Under the pieces are notes generated by a model, which saw only the letters and a program-made list of their open reading frames with translations, searched no databases and was not told where the DNA came from. Source: CAYJII01 sp964370225 (lineage in GTDB: Bacteria; Bacillota; Clostridia; Oscillospirales; Ruminococcaceae). From it: DNA of 40,994 nt. The DNA lies in assembly GCA_964370225.1 (NCBI GenBank), contig CAYJII010000022.1, positions 1-40,994 of the forward strand, read 5' to 3'. This document shows, piece after piece, positions 15,563 to 24,251 of the stretch (positions within the stretch are counted from its first letter, which is position 1; each line of letters starts with the position of its first letter). The translations under genes and the position numbers were made by a program.

Positions 15563-16888
15563 ATGCCAAAAATTACATTTATGGGTGCTGGTAGTACGGT
15601 TTTCGCTAGAAACGTTCTAGGCGACTGTATGTGCACACCTTCATTAAGAGAAAGTGAAATCTGCTTGTATGATATTGACGAAACAAGACTAAAAGAATCC
15701 GAAATTATCTTGAGCGCGATTAACAAAAATACTAACGCAGGAAGAGCTACTATTAAAACTTATTTAGGAGTAGAAAACAGAAAAGACGCACTAAGAGGTG
15801 CTGACTTTGTTGTTAATGCTATCCAAGTAGGCTTATATGATCCTTGCACTATCACTGACTTTGAAGTGCCTAAAAAATACGGTCTAAGACAAACTATCGC
15901 TGATACAATTGGTATAGGCGGAATCATGCGTTCACTTAGAACTATTGCTGTTTTAAGAGACTTCGCTGCTGATATGGAAGAAGTTTGTCCTAACGCTTAT
16001 TTCTTAAATTATACTAACCCAATGCCAATCCTTGCAGGCTACATGCACCGTTACACTAATGTTAAAACTGTTGGTCTTTGCCACAGCGTACAAGTGTGTT
16101 CAGAGCATCTGCTTAAAGATTTAGGCATGGAAGATAAAATAGAAGGTAGAACTGAGCTTATTGCTGGTATCAACCACATGGCATGGCTACTAAAAATCAA
16201 CGATAAAGACGGAAACGATCTATATCCTGAAATTAGAAGACGCGCTATCGAGAAAAATGCTACTGAAAAACATAAAGACATGGTTAGATACGAGTACATC
16301 AAACATTTCGGCCACTACTGCACAGAATCAAGTGAGCACAATGCTGAGTACAACCCATTCTTCATTAAATCTAACTACCCAGAACTAATAGAAAAATTCA
16401 ATATTCCGCTTGATGAATATCCAAGAAGATGTATCAAACAAGCTGAACGTTGGGCTACTCAAAGAGATGAAATCCTAAACGACGGTAAAGTTACTCATGA
16501 TCGTTCACACGAATATGCTTCATACATCATGAACGCTATCGTAACTAACGAACCATATAAAATTGGCGGAAACGTACTAAACAATGGTATGATTACAAAC
16601 CTACCTAACGAAGCTTGCGTTGAAGTTCCTTGTATGGTTGATGGTTCAGGCATTAACCCAACTTATGTTGGTGCTCTACCTGTTCAATTAGCAGCGATGA
16701 ACATGACTCATATTAACGTACAACTATTAACAATCGAAGCAGCTGTAACTAAAAAACGTGAACATATCTACCACGCAGCTATGCTTGATCCACACACTGC
16801 AGCTGAGTTATCAATTGATGATATCGTAGCTATGTGTGATGAGTTAATCGAACGTCATGGTCCTTACATGGCTGATTTCCAAAAATAA
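15563..16888 (+). CDS. Glycoside hydrolase family 4 alpha-glucosidase/alpha-galactosidase
   Basis: 441 residues. GH4 enzymes use NAD+ and a divalent metal to cleave glycosides by an oxidation-elimination route. Seen here are the dinucleotide fold ITFMGAGSTVFARNVLGD, the YTNPMP loop, the metal-binding GLCHS (Cys173, His174) and INHMAW with His205, in the spacing of AglA/MelA-type members. The Cys-His metal pair points to the alpha-glucosidase/alpha-galactosidase subgroup, but the exact sugar is undecided. ATG 15563 is preferred over 15539 because AAAGGAG ends 8 bases before it. Third codon positions are richer in C than in neighbouring genes (many AAC, ATC, TAC), which suggests high expression. 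Confidence 0.9.
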   Translation: MPKITFMGAGSTVFARNVLGDCMCTPSLRESEICLYDIDETRLKESEIILSAINKNTNAGRATIKTYLGVENRKDALRGADFVVNAIQVGLYDPCTITDFEVPKKYGLRQTIADTIGIGGIMRSLRTIAVLRDFAADMEEVCPNAYFLNYTNPMPILAGYMHRYTNVKTVGLCHSVQVCSEHLLKDLGMEDKIEGRTELIAGINHMAWLLKINDKDGNDLYPEIRRRAIEKNATEKHKDMVRYEYIKHFGHYCTESSEHNAEYNPFFIKSNYPELIEKFNIPLDEYPRRCIKQAERWATQRDEILNDGKVTHDRSHEYASYIMNAIVTNEPYKIGGNVLNNGMITNLPNEACVEVPCMVDGSGINPTYVGALPVQLAAMNMTHINVQLLTIEAAVTKKREHIYHAAMLDPHTAAELSIDDIVAMCDELIERHGPYMADFQK

Positions 16889-16921
16889 ATTTTAACTGAT
16901 TTGTTTTTAATTAACTTAAAT

Positions 16922-16958
16922 AAAACTCCCAATCAAGATATTCTTGATTGGGAGTTTT
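16922..16958. terminator. Bidirectional terminator
   Basis: AAAACTCCCAATCAAG pairs with CTTGATTGGGAGTTTT, followed by more T residues. It separates the GH4 gene (+) from the small Cys-rich gene (-, stop at 16965). Confidence 0.9.
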
Positions 16959-16964
16959 TTCGTG

Positions 16965-17114
16965 TTATTTTTCTTCTTTTTCTTTAGCAGCAGCTATCGC
17001 TTGACATGATGTCAAAGGATAATCCTCTCGCGCTGCATGAAATGCCTGACATTCAGTGCAATTTTTATTGCGTGGACATCCACTATTTTTACATGGGCAA
17101 TTTTCGTTAATCAT
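16965..17114 (-). CDS. Small Cys-rich protein, 49 residues, probable metal binder
   Basis: An ORF below usual length cut-offs. It has six cysteines at 6, 8, 13, 19, 22 and 37 and His26, in the pattern C-x-C-x4-C-x5-C-x2-C-x3-H, then a Lys/Glu-rich tail. AGGAGG stands 7 bases ahead of ATG 17114 (4 bases ahead of an alternative ATG at 17117), an excellent ribosome binding site, and a terminator follows the stop by 6 bases. The first half, ENCPCKNSGCPRNKNCTECQ, resembles short clostridial proteins of unknown function with the same cysteine spacing. It is the last gene behind ychF and the hydrolase. Zinc or iron binding is inference. Confidence 0.75.
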   Translation of the reverse strand: MINENCPCKNSGCPRNKNCTECQAFHAAREDYPLTSCQAIAAAKEKEEK

Positions 17115-17143
17115 CATTTCACCTCCTGTTTAGTAAGAATTAA

Positions 17144-17902
17144 TTATATTGTATCTGGCGAAAGTGATTTGTAAAAATTCTCAAATTCCTCATGTATATA
17201 AGTAATGTCATCTTTGCTATAGTGAAAATGCGTAGAGTTATTTAAGAAATTTACGGTGACTCTATTGTTGTTTTGTAGGTATTTTTCAGTTTTGGGAGAA
17301 ACGAATTCATCATTGCGCGAAAGATATACGTAACATGGAATATTAATCATAGATATGAGATTTTTAATTTCATTGCTAGTTTCAAATAGCTCTAGATATC
17401 TAGGAATCCATCCTAGATACTCCCAAAGATTTTTATTCGGTTTAATACTATATTTTGTGAGCAAATCCTTAGTTACAACATCATGCTCTGGAATTTGTTC
17501 GAAAATAATCTTAAAAGCACGTTTTAAAAATGGGAGTTTCAGTGTAGGGGTAAGCGGGATGCCAAGTAAAAACATAGCTTTTATCTTATGGCTAGCTTTT
17601 ACACAGTTTTCAACTGCGAAAAGCGCTCCCATTGAATGCGCAACAATAACTATATTCTCAAACTGCTCACTTAATTCATTGATTTTTGTGCAGACCTGTG
17701 TTTTCCATGCTTTCATACTCGAATTTGAGAAATGACGCACTGTTTTTCCATGTCCTTCAAGTAAAATATTATGAACAGACCACTTATCCGGAACTAGTGG
17801 TAAAAAATCAGTAAACTGGTTTGGAGAACCTAGAATACCATGGATAAAAAGCACTACTGTATCCGAATTTTTAACATTCTTAATATATTCACTATGCTTC
17901 AT
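17144..17902 (-). CDS. Alpha/beta hydrolase (esterase/lipase-like)
   Basis: 252 residues. The oxyanion-hole motif VVLFIHGILGSP lies near the N terminus, the nucleophile elbow is AHSMGA with Ser90, the acid is in LSRNDEF and the histidine in NSTHFHYSKDD. These make a complete triad of the monoacylglycerol-lipase/carboxylesterase type with a cap region between. There is no signal peptide, so it is cytosolic. ATG 17902 follows AGGGTG; the GTG at 17911 belongs to that binding site. It lies 50 bases after ychF and 29 bases before the small Cys-rich gene, probably in one transcript. The substrate is unknown. Confidence 0.88.
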   Translation of the reverse strand: MKHSEYIKNVKNSDTVVLFIHGILGSPNQFTDFLPLVPDKWSVHNILLEGHGKTVRHFSNSSMKAWKTQVCTKINELSEQFENIVIVAHSMGALFAVENCVKASHKIKAMFLLGIPLTPTLKLPFLKRAFKIIFEQIPEHDVVTKDLLTKYSIKPNKNLWEYLGWIPRYLELFETSNEIKNLISMINIPCYVYLSRNDEFVSPKTEKYLQNNNRVTVNFLNNSTHFHYSKDDITYIHEEFENFYKSLSPDTI

Positions 17903-17952
17903 AAATATCACCCTAAAAACTAAATTGTAGTGAAGTGTTTTGTGATTATAAT

Positions 17953-19047
17953 TTATACGCTAAATCTGAAGTTTACAATATCTCCATCTTTCATGACATA
18001 CTCTTTGCCTTCGAGTCGAACAAGACCACGCTCTTTTGCAGTGTTCATGTTACCGCTTTCTACTAAGTCATCAAAGTTTATGATTTCAGCTCTAATAAAA
18101 CCGCGTTCGAAATCTGTGTGTATTTTTCCTGCTGCTCCAGGTGCTTTTGTTCCTTCTGTGATAGTCCATGCGCGAACTTCATCAGTACCAGCAGTTAAGT
18201 AAGAGATTAGTCCTAATGTGGAGTATCCAGTTTTAATAATTCTATCTAGCCCAGAATCTTCAAGGTTAATTTCTGATAAAAACATCTTTTTATCATCAGC
18301 ATCCATGTCAGAGATTTCTTCTTCAATCTTAGCACAAATAGGTAGAACACAAGAGTTTTCGTCTTGAGAAAGTTCAAGCACTTGTCTGTAAAACTCGTTG
18401 TCATTAATATCTCCCATAAAGTCACCCTCTGCCATATTAGCTGCGTATATTACAGGCTTATTTGAAAGTAGAGGAGTGGTTTTTATTAAGTTTGCCTCAT
18501 CTTCAGTGAACTCGAAGCCACGTGCTGACTTACCCTCTTCAAGATGAGCGAGTAGCCTTTGTATGAAGTCAAGCTCAGCTGCATATTTTTTATCTGCTTT
18601 AGCAAGCTTTGCAGTTTTGTCTCTTCTTCTCTCTAATATTTCAATATCAGAGAAGATGAGCTCTAAATTTATAGTTTCGATGTCACGTTTTGGTCCGATT
18701 TCTGCATCGACATGCACTATGTTTTCATCGACAAAACAGCGAACTACATGCACTATTGCATCAACTTCACGTATATTTGAAAGGAACTTATTTCCTAATC
18801 CTTCACCGTTTGAAGCACCTTTTACAAGGCCAGCTATATCAACAAACTCCAAAATTGCGGGAGTGAATTTTTTTGGCTCATACATTTTTTGTAAATAGTC
18901 CAGTCTGCTATCGGGAACACTAACTACCCCAACGTTTGGTTCAATCGTACAAAATGGATAGTTTGCAGATTCTGCACCTGCATTTGTTAAAGCATTAAAT
19001 AATGTGCTTTTTCCTACGTTCGGTAATCCTACCATACCTAATTTCAT
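17953..19047 (-). CDS. ychF: Ribosome-associated P-loop NTPase YchF/OLA1
   Basis: 364 residues from ATG 19047, exactly the usual length; a longer frame to 19068 adds residues not found in the family and lacks a ribosome binding site. G1 is GLPNVGKST, G3 is DIAGLVKGASNGEGLG, and the base-recognition motif is NMAE, the substitution for NKxD that gives YchF its ATP preference. A TGS domain closes the protein (AWTITEGTKAPGAAGKIHTD). YchF binds ribosomes and is linked to oxidative-stress responses. A promoter with good spacing lies upstream. Confidence 0.95.
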   Translation of the reverse strand: MKLGMVGLPNVGKSTLFNALTNAGAESANYPFCTIEPNVGVVSVPDSRLDYLQKMYEPKKFTPAILEFVDIAGLVKGASNGEGLGNKFLSNIREVDAIVHVVRCFVDENIVHVDAEIGPKRDIETINLELIFSDIEILERRRDKTAKLAKADKKYAAELDFIQRLLAHLEEGKSARGFEFTEDEANLIKTTPLLSNKPVIYAANMAEGDFMGDINDNEFYRQVLELSQDENSCVLPICAKIEEEISDMDADDKKMFLSEINLEDSGLDRIIKTGYSTLGLISYLTAGTDEVRAWTITEGTKAPGAAGKIHTDFERGFIRAEIINFDDLVESGNMNTAKERGLVRLEGKEYVMKDGDIVNFRFSV

Positions 19048-19093
19048 CTTTATCGTCCAATCTGCCATTCGGCTTATATTTATATTCCTAATA

Positions 19094-19122
19094 ATAATAC
19101 CATATTTTTAACTTTTGAGCAA
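19094..19122 (-). promoter_or_regulatory. Promoter of the ychF operon
   Basis: On the minus strand: TTGCTC (19122-19117), a 17-base spacer and TATTAT (19099-19094), 47 bases before the ychF ATG. Confidence 0.6.
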
Positions 19123-19249
19123 GTTTTAAAGAAAAAACAAATAAAATTCAAAATTTATTAACTTATTTGGATTATTTTGATGTATAATGAATACATAAAA
19201 ATGAATTAGTTATAAAAAATAAATAAATTCAAATTTGGAGGAAAATATT

Positions 19250-19942
19250 ATGCCATTAGGAAAAATTTTAGTAGTAGACGACGACAAAAACATTTGTGAG
19301 TTACTTAGACTATATTTAGAAAAAGAAGGATATGGAGTTATCCTATCACATGACGGGGAAGAGGCTGTTGTAAAATTCAACGCGCTAAATCCTGACATGG
19401 TGCTACTTGATATCATGCTACCAGGGCTTGATGGATGGCAGGTTTGCCGTGAAATCAGAAAAAAATCCAATGTGCCAATTATAATGTTAACTGCAAAAGG
19501 TGAAACCTTTGATAAAGTTTTGGGCTTGGAGCTTGGTGCTGATGATTATGTAGTTAAACCTTTTGATACAAAAGAAGTTATCGCAAGAATTAAAGCTGTC
19601 CTAAGAAGAATTGGACAAAGCAATAATCAAGAAGAAGTAAAAGAAGTAACTTTTGAAAATCTTCATATCAACATGACAAGATATGAGCTTAAAGTTAATG
19701 GGAAAGTAGTTGAAGCTCCACCGAAAGAGCTAGAACTTTTATTCCACTTAGCATCAAATCCAAACCGTGTTTATACAAGAGATCAACTTCTTGATGAAGT
19801 ATGGGGCTTTGAGTACTACGGTGATTCGAGAACAATTGACGTACATGTAAAAAGACTGAGAGAAAAATTAGAGGGCGTATCCGATAAATGGGCGCTTAAA
19901 ACAGTCTGGGGCGTAGGCTATAAATTTGAAGTAAATGAATAG
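19250..19942 (+). CDS. OmpR/PhoP-family response regulator
   Basis: 230 residues. Receiver domain with the acidic pocket Asp10-Asp12, phospho-acceptor Asp54 in LLDIMLPG, the LTAKG threonine and the VVKPFD lysine; then a winged-helix output domain ending in TIDVHVKRLREKLE and VWGVGYKFE. ATG 19250 follows GGAGGA with good spacing; the TTG at 19235 overlaps that site. A TATAAT at 19183-19188 is a likely -10, although no good -35 is seen. It is followed by its cognate kinase 17 bases later and then by an HtrA protease, which suggests an envelope-stress circuit. The stimulus is unknown. Confidence 0.93.
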   Translation: MPLGKILVVDDDKNICELLRLYLEKEGYGVILSHDGEEAVVKFNALNPDMVLLDIMLPGLDGWQVCREIRKKSNVPIIMLTAKGETFDKVLGLELGADDYVVKPFDTKEVIARIKAVLRRIGQSNNQEEVKEVTFENLHINMTRYELKVNGKVVEAPPKELELLFHLASNPNRVYTRDQLLDEVWGFEYYGDSRTIDVHVKRLREKLEGVSDKWALKTVWGVGYKFEVNE

Positions 19943-19959
19943 AATAGGCCGGTGAAAAG

Positions 19960-21417
19960 ATGCGCAATAGTATATTTACCAAATATTTTTTAATCTGTGC
20001 CTCTCTCATTTTAGTTAGTATAATGATACTCGGAATAGCGTTTATGCTTTTCGTATTTCAGTTTTACACAACAGATGAAATGAACCGACTTAATGATAAC
20101 ACCGACAGAGCGGTCGACGTGGTCGAAGCGAACTTAGGTGAAAATAACACAATAAACAGATTAACTATATTTTCATTTTTCACAATATTATCCGATGCAA
20201 TAGATGCCGAAATTGCGATGTATGATGCCGACGGACAGCTGCTACTATGCACCGAAACAGAAAATTGTCCGCATGGATCACTGCCGCTTTCTGAGGATAT
20301 ATTGGGGATACTCGACGAAGCAAATGAATACAACGAAATAGGAACATTAGGCGATATATATTCCGAACAGAGTTTTTCTGTGATTAAGCCGTTTTATGGA
20401 GCACAAGGAAGCCATTTAGGATATATCTTAACTTCAAGTTATGCAGACAATCGTTTGAATGAACAGATACTTGAGTTTTTACAAATGTTCTTAATTTCTG
20501 CATTTTTTGTAATTATTTTAGTATTCATCATAGTATATATAGTAACAAACCAACTTACAAAACCACTAAAAGAAATGTCACAAGCGGCACAAAATTTCGG
20601 GAATGGTGATTTCAGCACAAGACTTGAAGTTCACTCGAATGACGAAATGGGTCAACTGGCAATGGCGCTCAACAATATGGCGCAGTCGCTTTCGACACTT
20701 GAAACAATGCGCAGAAGCTTTATCGCTAATGTTTCGCATGAGCTTAAAACTCCTATGACCACGATTGGTGGCTTTATAGATGGGATTTTGGATGGTACGA
20801 TTGATAAGACAAAACACAAACAATATCTAACCATCGTTTCCGACGAAGTGAAAAGGCTGGCGACATTAGTTCGCTCAATGTTAAATCTAGCACAAGTTGA
20901 GGCTGGCGAAATTACACTTAACACAGAAAGTTTTGATGTGGTAGACACTGTTTGCCAAACATTATTTGCACTAGAAAAACAAATAGACGATAAAAAGCTG
21001 GAGATAATAGGACTGGATCACGAAAAAGTTTTTGTCGAGGCGGACCAAGGCTTAGTGCATCAAGTGGTGTATAACCTTTTGGAAAATGCAATAAAATTTG
21101 CAAACGAAGGTGGATATATTGAGTTTGAGTTTTTACGAGAAGCAAACCATGCTGTAATCGGAGTTAAAAACTCGGGTGAAGGCTTAAGTAAAGAGGAAAT
21201 GAGCAGAGTATTCGACAGATTTTATAAGACCGACAAATCTAGAGGCATAGATAAAAACGGAGTTGGTCTAGGACTTTACATTGTTCGCTCTATAGTGAAT
21301 TTACACGGTGGGGAGATAATGGTTAAAAGCGTGCAGGGCGAATATACAGAATTTTTATTCACGTTGCCATACGCGAAAATGACACAGAAACTACAGCAAA
21401 AAAACAAAAAAACTTAA
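19960..21417 (+). CDS. Sensor histidine kinase
   Basis: 485 residues. A first membrane helix (about 10-36), an extracytoplasmic domain of about 130 residues, and a second helix (FLISAFFVIILVFIIVYIV) lead into a HAMP linker (QLTKPLKEMSQAAQNFGNGD). HisKA has His260 in FIANVSHELKTP; HATPase_c has the N box VVYNLLENAIKFA and G boxes FDRFYKTDKSRG and NGVGLGLYIV. All catalytic motifs are intact. The extracytoplasmic domain is not one I recognise. It pairs with the upstream response regulator. The basic C-terminal tail (LQQKNKKT) is unremarkable. Confidence 0.93.
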   Translation: MRNSIFTKYFLICASLILVSIMILGIAFMLFVFQFYTTDEMNRLNDNTDRAVDVVEANLGENNTINRLTIFSFFTILSDAIDAEIAMYDADGQLLLCTETENCPHGSLPLSEDILGILDEANEYNEIGTLGDIYSEQSFSVIKPFYGAQGSHLGYILTSSYADNRLNEQILEFLQMFLISAFFVIILVFIIVYIVTNQLTKPLKEMSQAAQNFGNGDFSTRLEVHSNDEMGQLAMALNNMAQSLSTLETMRRSFIANVSHELKTPMTTIGGFIDGILDGTIDKTKHKQYLTIVSDEVKRLATLVRSMLNLAQVEAGEITLNTESFDVVDTVCQTLFALEKQIDDKKLEIIGLDHEKVFVEADQGLVHQVVYNLLENAIKFANEGGYIEFEFLREANHAVIGVKNSGEGLSKEEMSRVFDRFYKTDKSRGIDKNGVGLGLYIVRSIVNLHGGEIMVKSVQGEYTEFLFTLPYAKMTQKLQQKNKKT

Positions 21418-21422
21418 CAGTA

Positions 21423-21481
21423 TTAATTGTTAATTTGTATTCAGTTAATAACTAATTAAAAATTATATATTATCATATAAT
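21423..21481 (+). promoter_or_regulatory. Candidate regulated promoter of htrA
   Basis: TATAAT at 21476-21481 lacks a -35 hexamer. Upstream, TTAAT occurs at 21423, 21430 and 21445; the first and last copies are 22 bases apart, two helical turns, as for OmpR-class binding boxes. The neighbouring response regulator is the natural candidate to bind. The region is AT-rich, so this is tentative. Confidence 0.35.
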
Positions 21482-21530
21482 CATGATAGAAATTAACGAT
21501 AACGTGATTAAAAATGAAAGGGGAATTCGC

Positions 21531-22931
21531 ATGAATGACTTTAATAATCAAAATAATGACTTTAATGCTGACAACCAGAATGTCAATGGACAAAATTTAA
21601 ACGAAGACTTTGTGGAGAACACTGATCAAGCAAATTGGAGAAGGGTAGAAAACCAAGACACTTTTTCTCCTGTAAAAGAGGAGCAGTACTATGCTCCACC
21701 TACCAATAATGCTCTTGTAGGAGCACAAACTAAACCTAAAAAGAACACAGGGTTAAAAGTTTTCGCGGTCGTCATGACAGTAGTATTTGTGTTTACTGCA
21801 GTAGTTTTCACTGGATATTATATGTATAATGAGGGAATATTTGAAAAAGACGAAGTAAGCCCACCATCAGAAGAAGTGCAAGACGAAAATATTGATGCTA
21901 GTGACGATGATGCGCAGCTAAATATTTTAGACGCACCAGAAGGATCAAGTGATGGTAGTATACTAGCAGAGGGCGAACTATCCTCAGAGGAAATAGCTGA
22001 AAAGGTATCACCTTCAGTAGTAGGTATAATGACCTATGTTACAGACGACAGGACAATGACAGAGCAAGCGTATGGAATCGGTAGTGGTGTGATAATGTCT
22101 GAAGACGGATACATCATCACTAATGCTCATGTTGTTATGCTTGAAGATAACGTCACTCCAGTTAATAACTTAGTAGTATATTTAGATAATGGCGATACAG
22201 AAGTAGCTACACTTGTTGGTATTGATGTTAAAACTGACCTTGCAGTAATTAAAATTGAAAGAAATGACTTAGTCGCAGCTGATTTTGGCAATTCAGACGA
22301 AATTGAAGTGGGAGAAAAAGCTGTTGCTATTGGTAGCCCGACAAGCTTAACTTTCCTAAACAGTTTCTCACAAGGTGTAATCTCTGGAGTAGATAGGACA
22401 ATTGCAATCGACAGTACAGGCAACACTCTAAACGCTATTCAAACTGATGCTGCTATAAATCCTGGTAACTCAGGTGGTGCACTTGTTAATAAATACGGCC
22501 AAGTTATCGGCATAAACTCAAGCAAAATAGCTGGTACTGAAGTTGAGGGGATGGGATTTGCGATACCTATTAACGAAGCAAAACCAGTAATAGAAGACTT
22601 GATTGAAAATGGATTTGTAACTGATAGAGTTAGAATTGGTATTACATTCCAATCGATTACAGAAGCTCTATCTGAAATAATTGGAGTTCCACAAGGACTT
22701 AGAGTTATATCAGTTTCACCTGAGGTTGATGCGTATACAAAAGGCGTGTTAGCAGGCGATGTTATCACTCATATCGATGGTCAACAAGTAGTTGTGCTTG
22801 AAGATGTATCTGAAATTTTTGAAGATAAAGTAGCTGGTGATACTATAACATTAACAATATTTAGATCAACTGAAACTATCGAGATTGAAGTTATACTTCA
22901 TCAAGATACAAGTGGTAAGATTATCGGATAA
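21531..22931 (+). CDS. htrA: HtrA/DegP-family serine protease
   Basis: 466 residues from ATG 21531, which has AAGGGG 7 bases upstream. A cytosolic Asn/Gln-rich N terminus of about 75 residues is followed by one membrane helix (about 76-98), an acidic linker, the trypsin-like domain and one PDZ domain. The catalytic triad is complete: His200 (TNAHVV), Asp236 (TDLAVI) and Ser314 (GNSGG). Anchored HtrA proteases degrade or refold damaged proteins outside the membrane. Placement after a two-component system recalls CssRS-HtrA of Bacillus, though the kinase here is not obviously CssS. Confidence 0.93.
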   Translation: MNDFNNQNNDFNADNQNVNGQNLNEDFVENTDQANWRRVENQDTFSPVKEEQYYAPPTNNALVGAQTKPKKNTGLKVFAVVMTVVFVFTAVVFTGYYMYNEGIFEKDEVSPPSEEVQDENIDASDDDAQLNILDAPEGSSDGSILAEGELSSEEIAEKVSPSVVGIMTYVTDDRTMTEQAYGIGSGVIMSEDGYIITNAHVVMLEDNVTPVNNLVVYLDNGDTEVATLVGIDVKTDLAVIKIERNDLVAADFGNSDEIEVGEKAVAIGSPTSLTFLNSFSQGVISGVDRTIAIDSTGNTLNAIQTDAAINPGNSGGALVNKYGQVIGINSSKIAGTEVEGMGFAIPINEAKPVIEDLIENGFVTDRVRIGITFQSITEALSEIIGVPQGLRVISVSPEVDAYTKGVLAGDVITHIDGQQVVVLEDVSEIFEDKVAGDTITLTIFRSTETIEIEVILHQDTSGKIIG

Positions 22932-22955
22932 TAAACTGTCTGATTAACAAAAATT

Positions 22956-22994
22956 AAAGCGATATATCGAAAAGAATTTTCGATATATCGCTTT
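22956..22994. terminator. Bidirectional terminator
   Basis: AAAGCGATATATCGAAAA pairs with TTTTCGATATATCGCTTT with a tiny loop, followed by T residues. It serves htrA (+) and paaK (-, stop at 23018). Confidence 0.9.
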
Positions 22995-23017
22995 TTGCAT
23001 GAGTTAAAATATGATAA

Positions 23018-24250
23018 TTAGTATCGGTTATCAAAGACTCTTCTAGTTTTTCTCTCGCTTCGTGGCAAATCGCCAATTTCAACAATTTTGACATCTACGC
23101 CAATACCAATTTTTAGCTTGAATAAATCCCTAGTAATATGCTCTAAAATTTCAATATCTGCATTTGCTTGGCGCTCGACAAATAATGTGAGTAAATCTTT
23201 GCCATCGAGGTGGTCAATGATTACTTGATATTCACTCGAAGCACCCGGTATATTTTTGAGAAGTTCATCGATTTGGCTAGGAAAGATATTAACACCTTTG
23301 ACTTTAATCATATCATCAGTTCTGCCAATAAGTCTGTCGATTTTGGGGAATTTGCATCCGCATGGACATTCCTCTAAAATAAATTTGGTGAGGTCATGCG
23401 TTCTAAATCTAATCAGTGGAGCACCCTCTTTACATAATGTAGTAACTACTAGCTCGCCACTTTCTCCATCGGGGAGAACTTCACCAGTTTTAGGATCAAC
23501 AATCTCAAAAAATAGGTAGTCATCCCAAAAATGCATCCCATTTTCTGCAGAACAACTAATTGCAACTCCTGGACCATAAATTTCGGTTAAACCATATATA
23601 TCGTAGAGCTCTACACCCATTTCGTGGGCAATTCTCTTTCTCATAGCATCGCCCCAACGCTCAGAGCCTATCAATGCTTTTTTTAGATGGATTTTATCTT
23701 TAATCTTTCTTTTTTGAATTTCCTCCGCTAGAAGTAGCGCATATGAAGAAGTAGCGCATAGCACGCTAGATTTTAAATCCATCATCATTTGAAGCTGCTT
23801 ATCTGTATTCCCAGGGCCGATTGGTATAGTCATTGCACCTAGTAGCTCAGCCCCAGCCTGAAAGCCAATCCCAGCTGTCCACAAACCATAGCCAGGTGTG
23901 ATATGCACTCGGTCAGTTTTAGTGACACCTGTGATTTCATAACAGCGCCTGAACATCTCGCTCCAATCGTCGACATCCTTTTGTGTATACGGAATAATTA
24001 CGGGAGTACCAGTCGTTCCGCTAGAGGAATGAATGCGTATAATATCTTCATCTGGCACGGACTGTAGCCCCAGTGGATAAGCGTCTCTTAAGTCACCTTT
24101 CCACAAAAATGGGAGTTTTTCGAAATCTTCTTGGGAATTAATATTAATATCGTATCCCTCAAACCTCTTTTTGTAAAAGCCATTATCTATTTGCGAAATT
24201 CGCTTAAGTTGAGCTTTAATAAGTTCAAGCTGTCTGTTCGTCATTTTCAT
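23018..24250 (-). CDS. paaK: Phenylacetate--CoA ligase
   Basis: 410 residues of the PaaK branch of adenylate-forming enzymes. The ATP/AMP loop is IHSSSGTTGTPVIIPYT; DIYGLTEIYGPG and LIGRTDDMIKVKGVNIFPSQ follow, then the C-terminal lid domain. It activates phenylacetate or a related aryl acid to the CoA thioester with ATP. ATG 24250 starts one base after the iorB stop codon, so the two are coupled. With IorAB this makes an aromatic 2-oxo acid module: IorAB generates aryl-acetyl-CoA from the oxo acid, and PaaK interconverts acid and thioester. Substrate range cannot be read from sequence. Confidence 0.9.
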   Translation of the reverse strand: MKMTNRQLELIKAQLKRISQIDNGFYKKRFEGYDININSQEDFEKLPFLWKGDLRDAYPLGLQSVPDEDIIRIHSSSGTTGTPVIIPYTQKDVDDWSEMFRRCYEITGVTKTDRVHITPGYGLWTAGIGFQAGAELLGAMTIPIGPGNTDKQLQMMMDLKSSVLCATSSYALLLAEEIQKRKIKDKIHLKKALIGSERWGDAMRKRIAHEMGVELYDIYGLTEIYGPGVAISCSAENGMHFWDDYLFFEIVDPKTGEVLPDGESGELVVTTLCKEGAPLIRFRTHDLTKFILEECPCGCKFPKIDRLIGRTDDMIKVKGVNIFPSQIDELLKNIPGASSEYQVIIDHLDGKDLLTLFVERQANADIEILEHITRDLFKLKIGIGVDVKIVEIGDLPRSERKTRRVFDNRY

Positions 24251-24251
24251 A

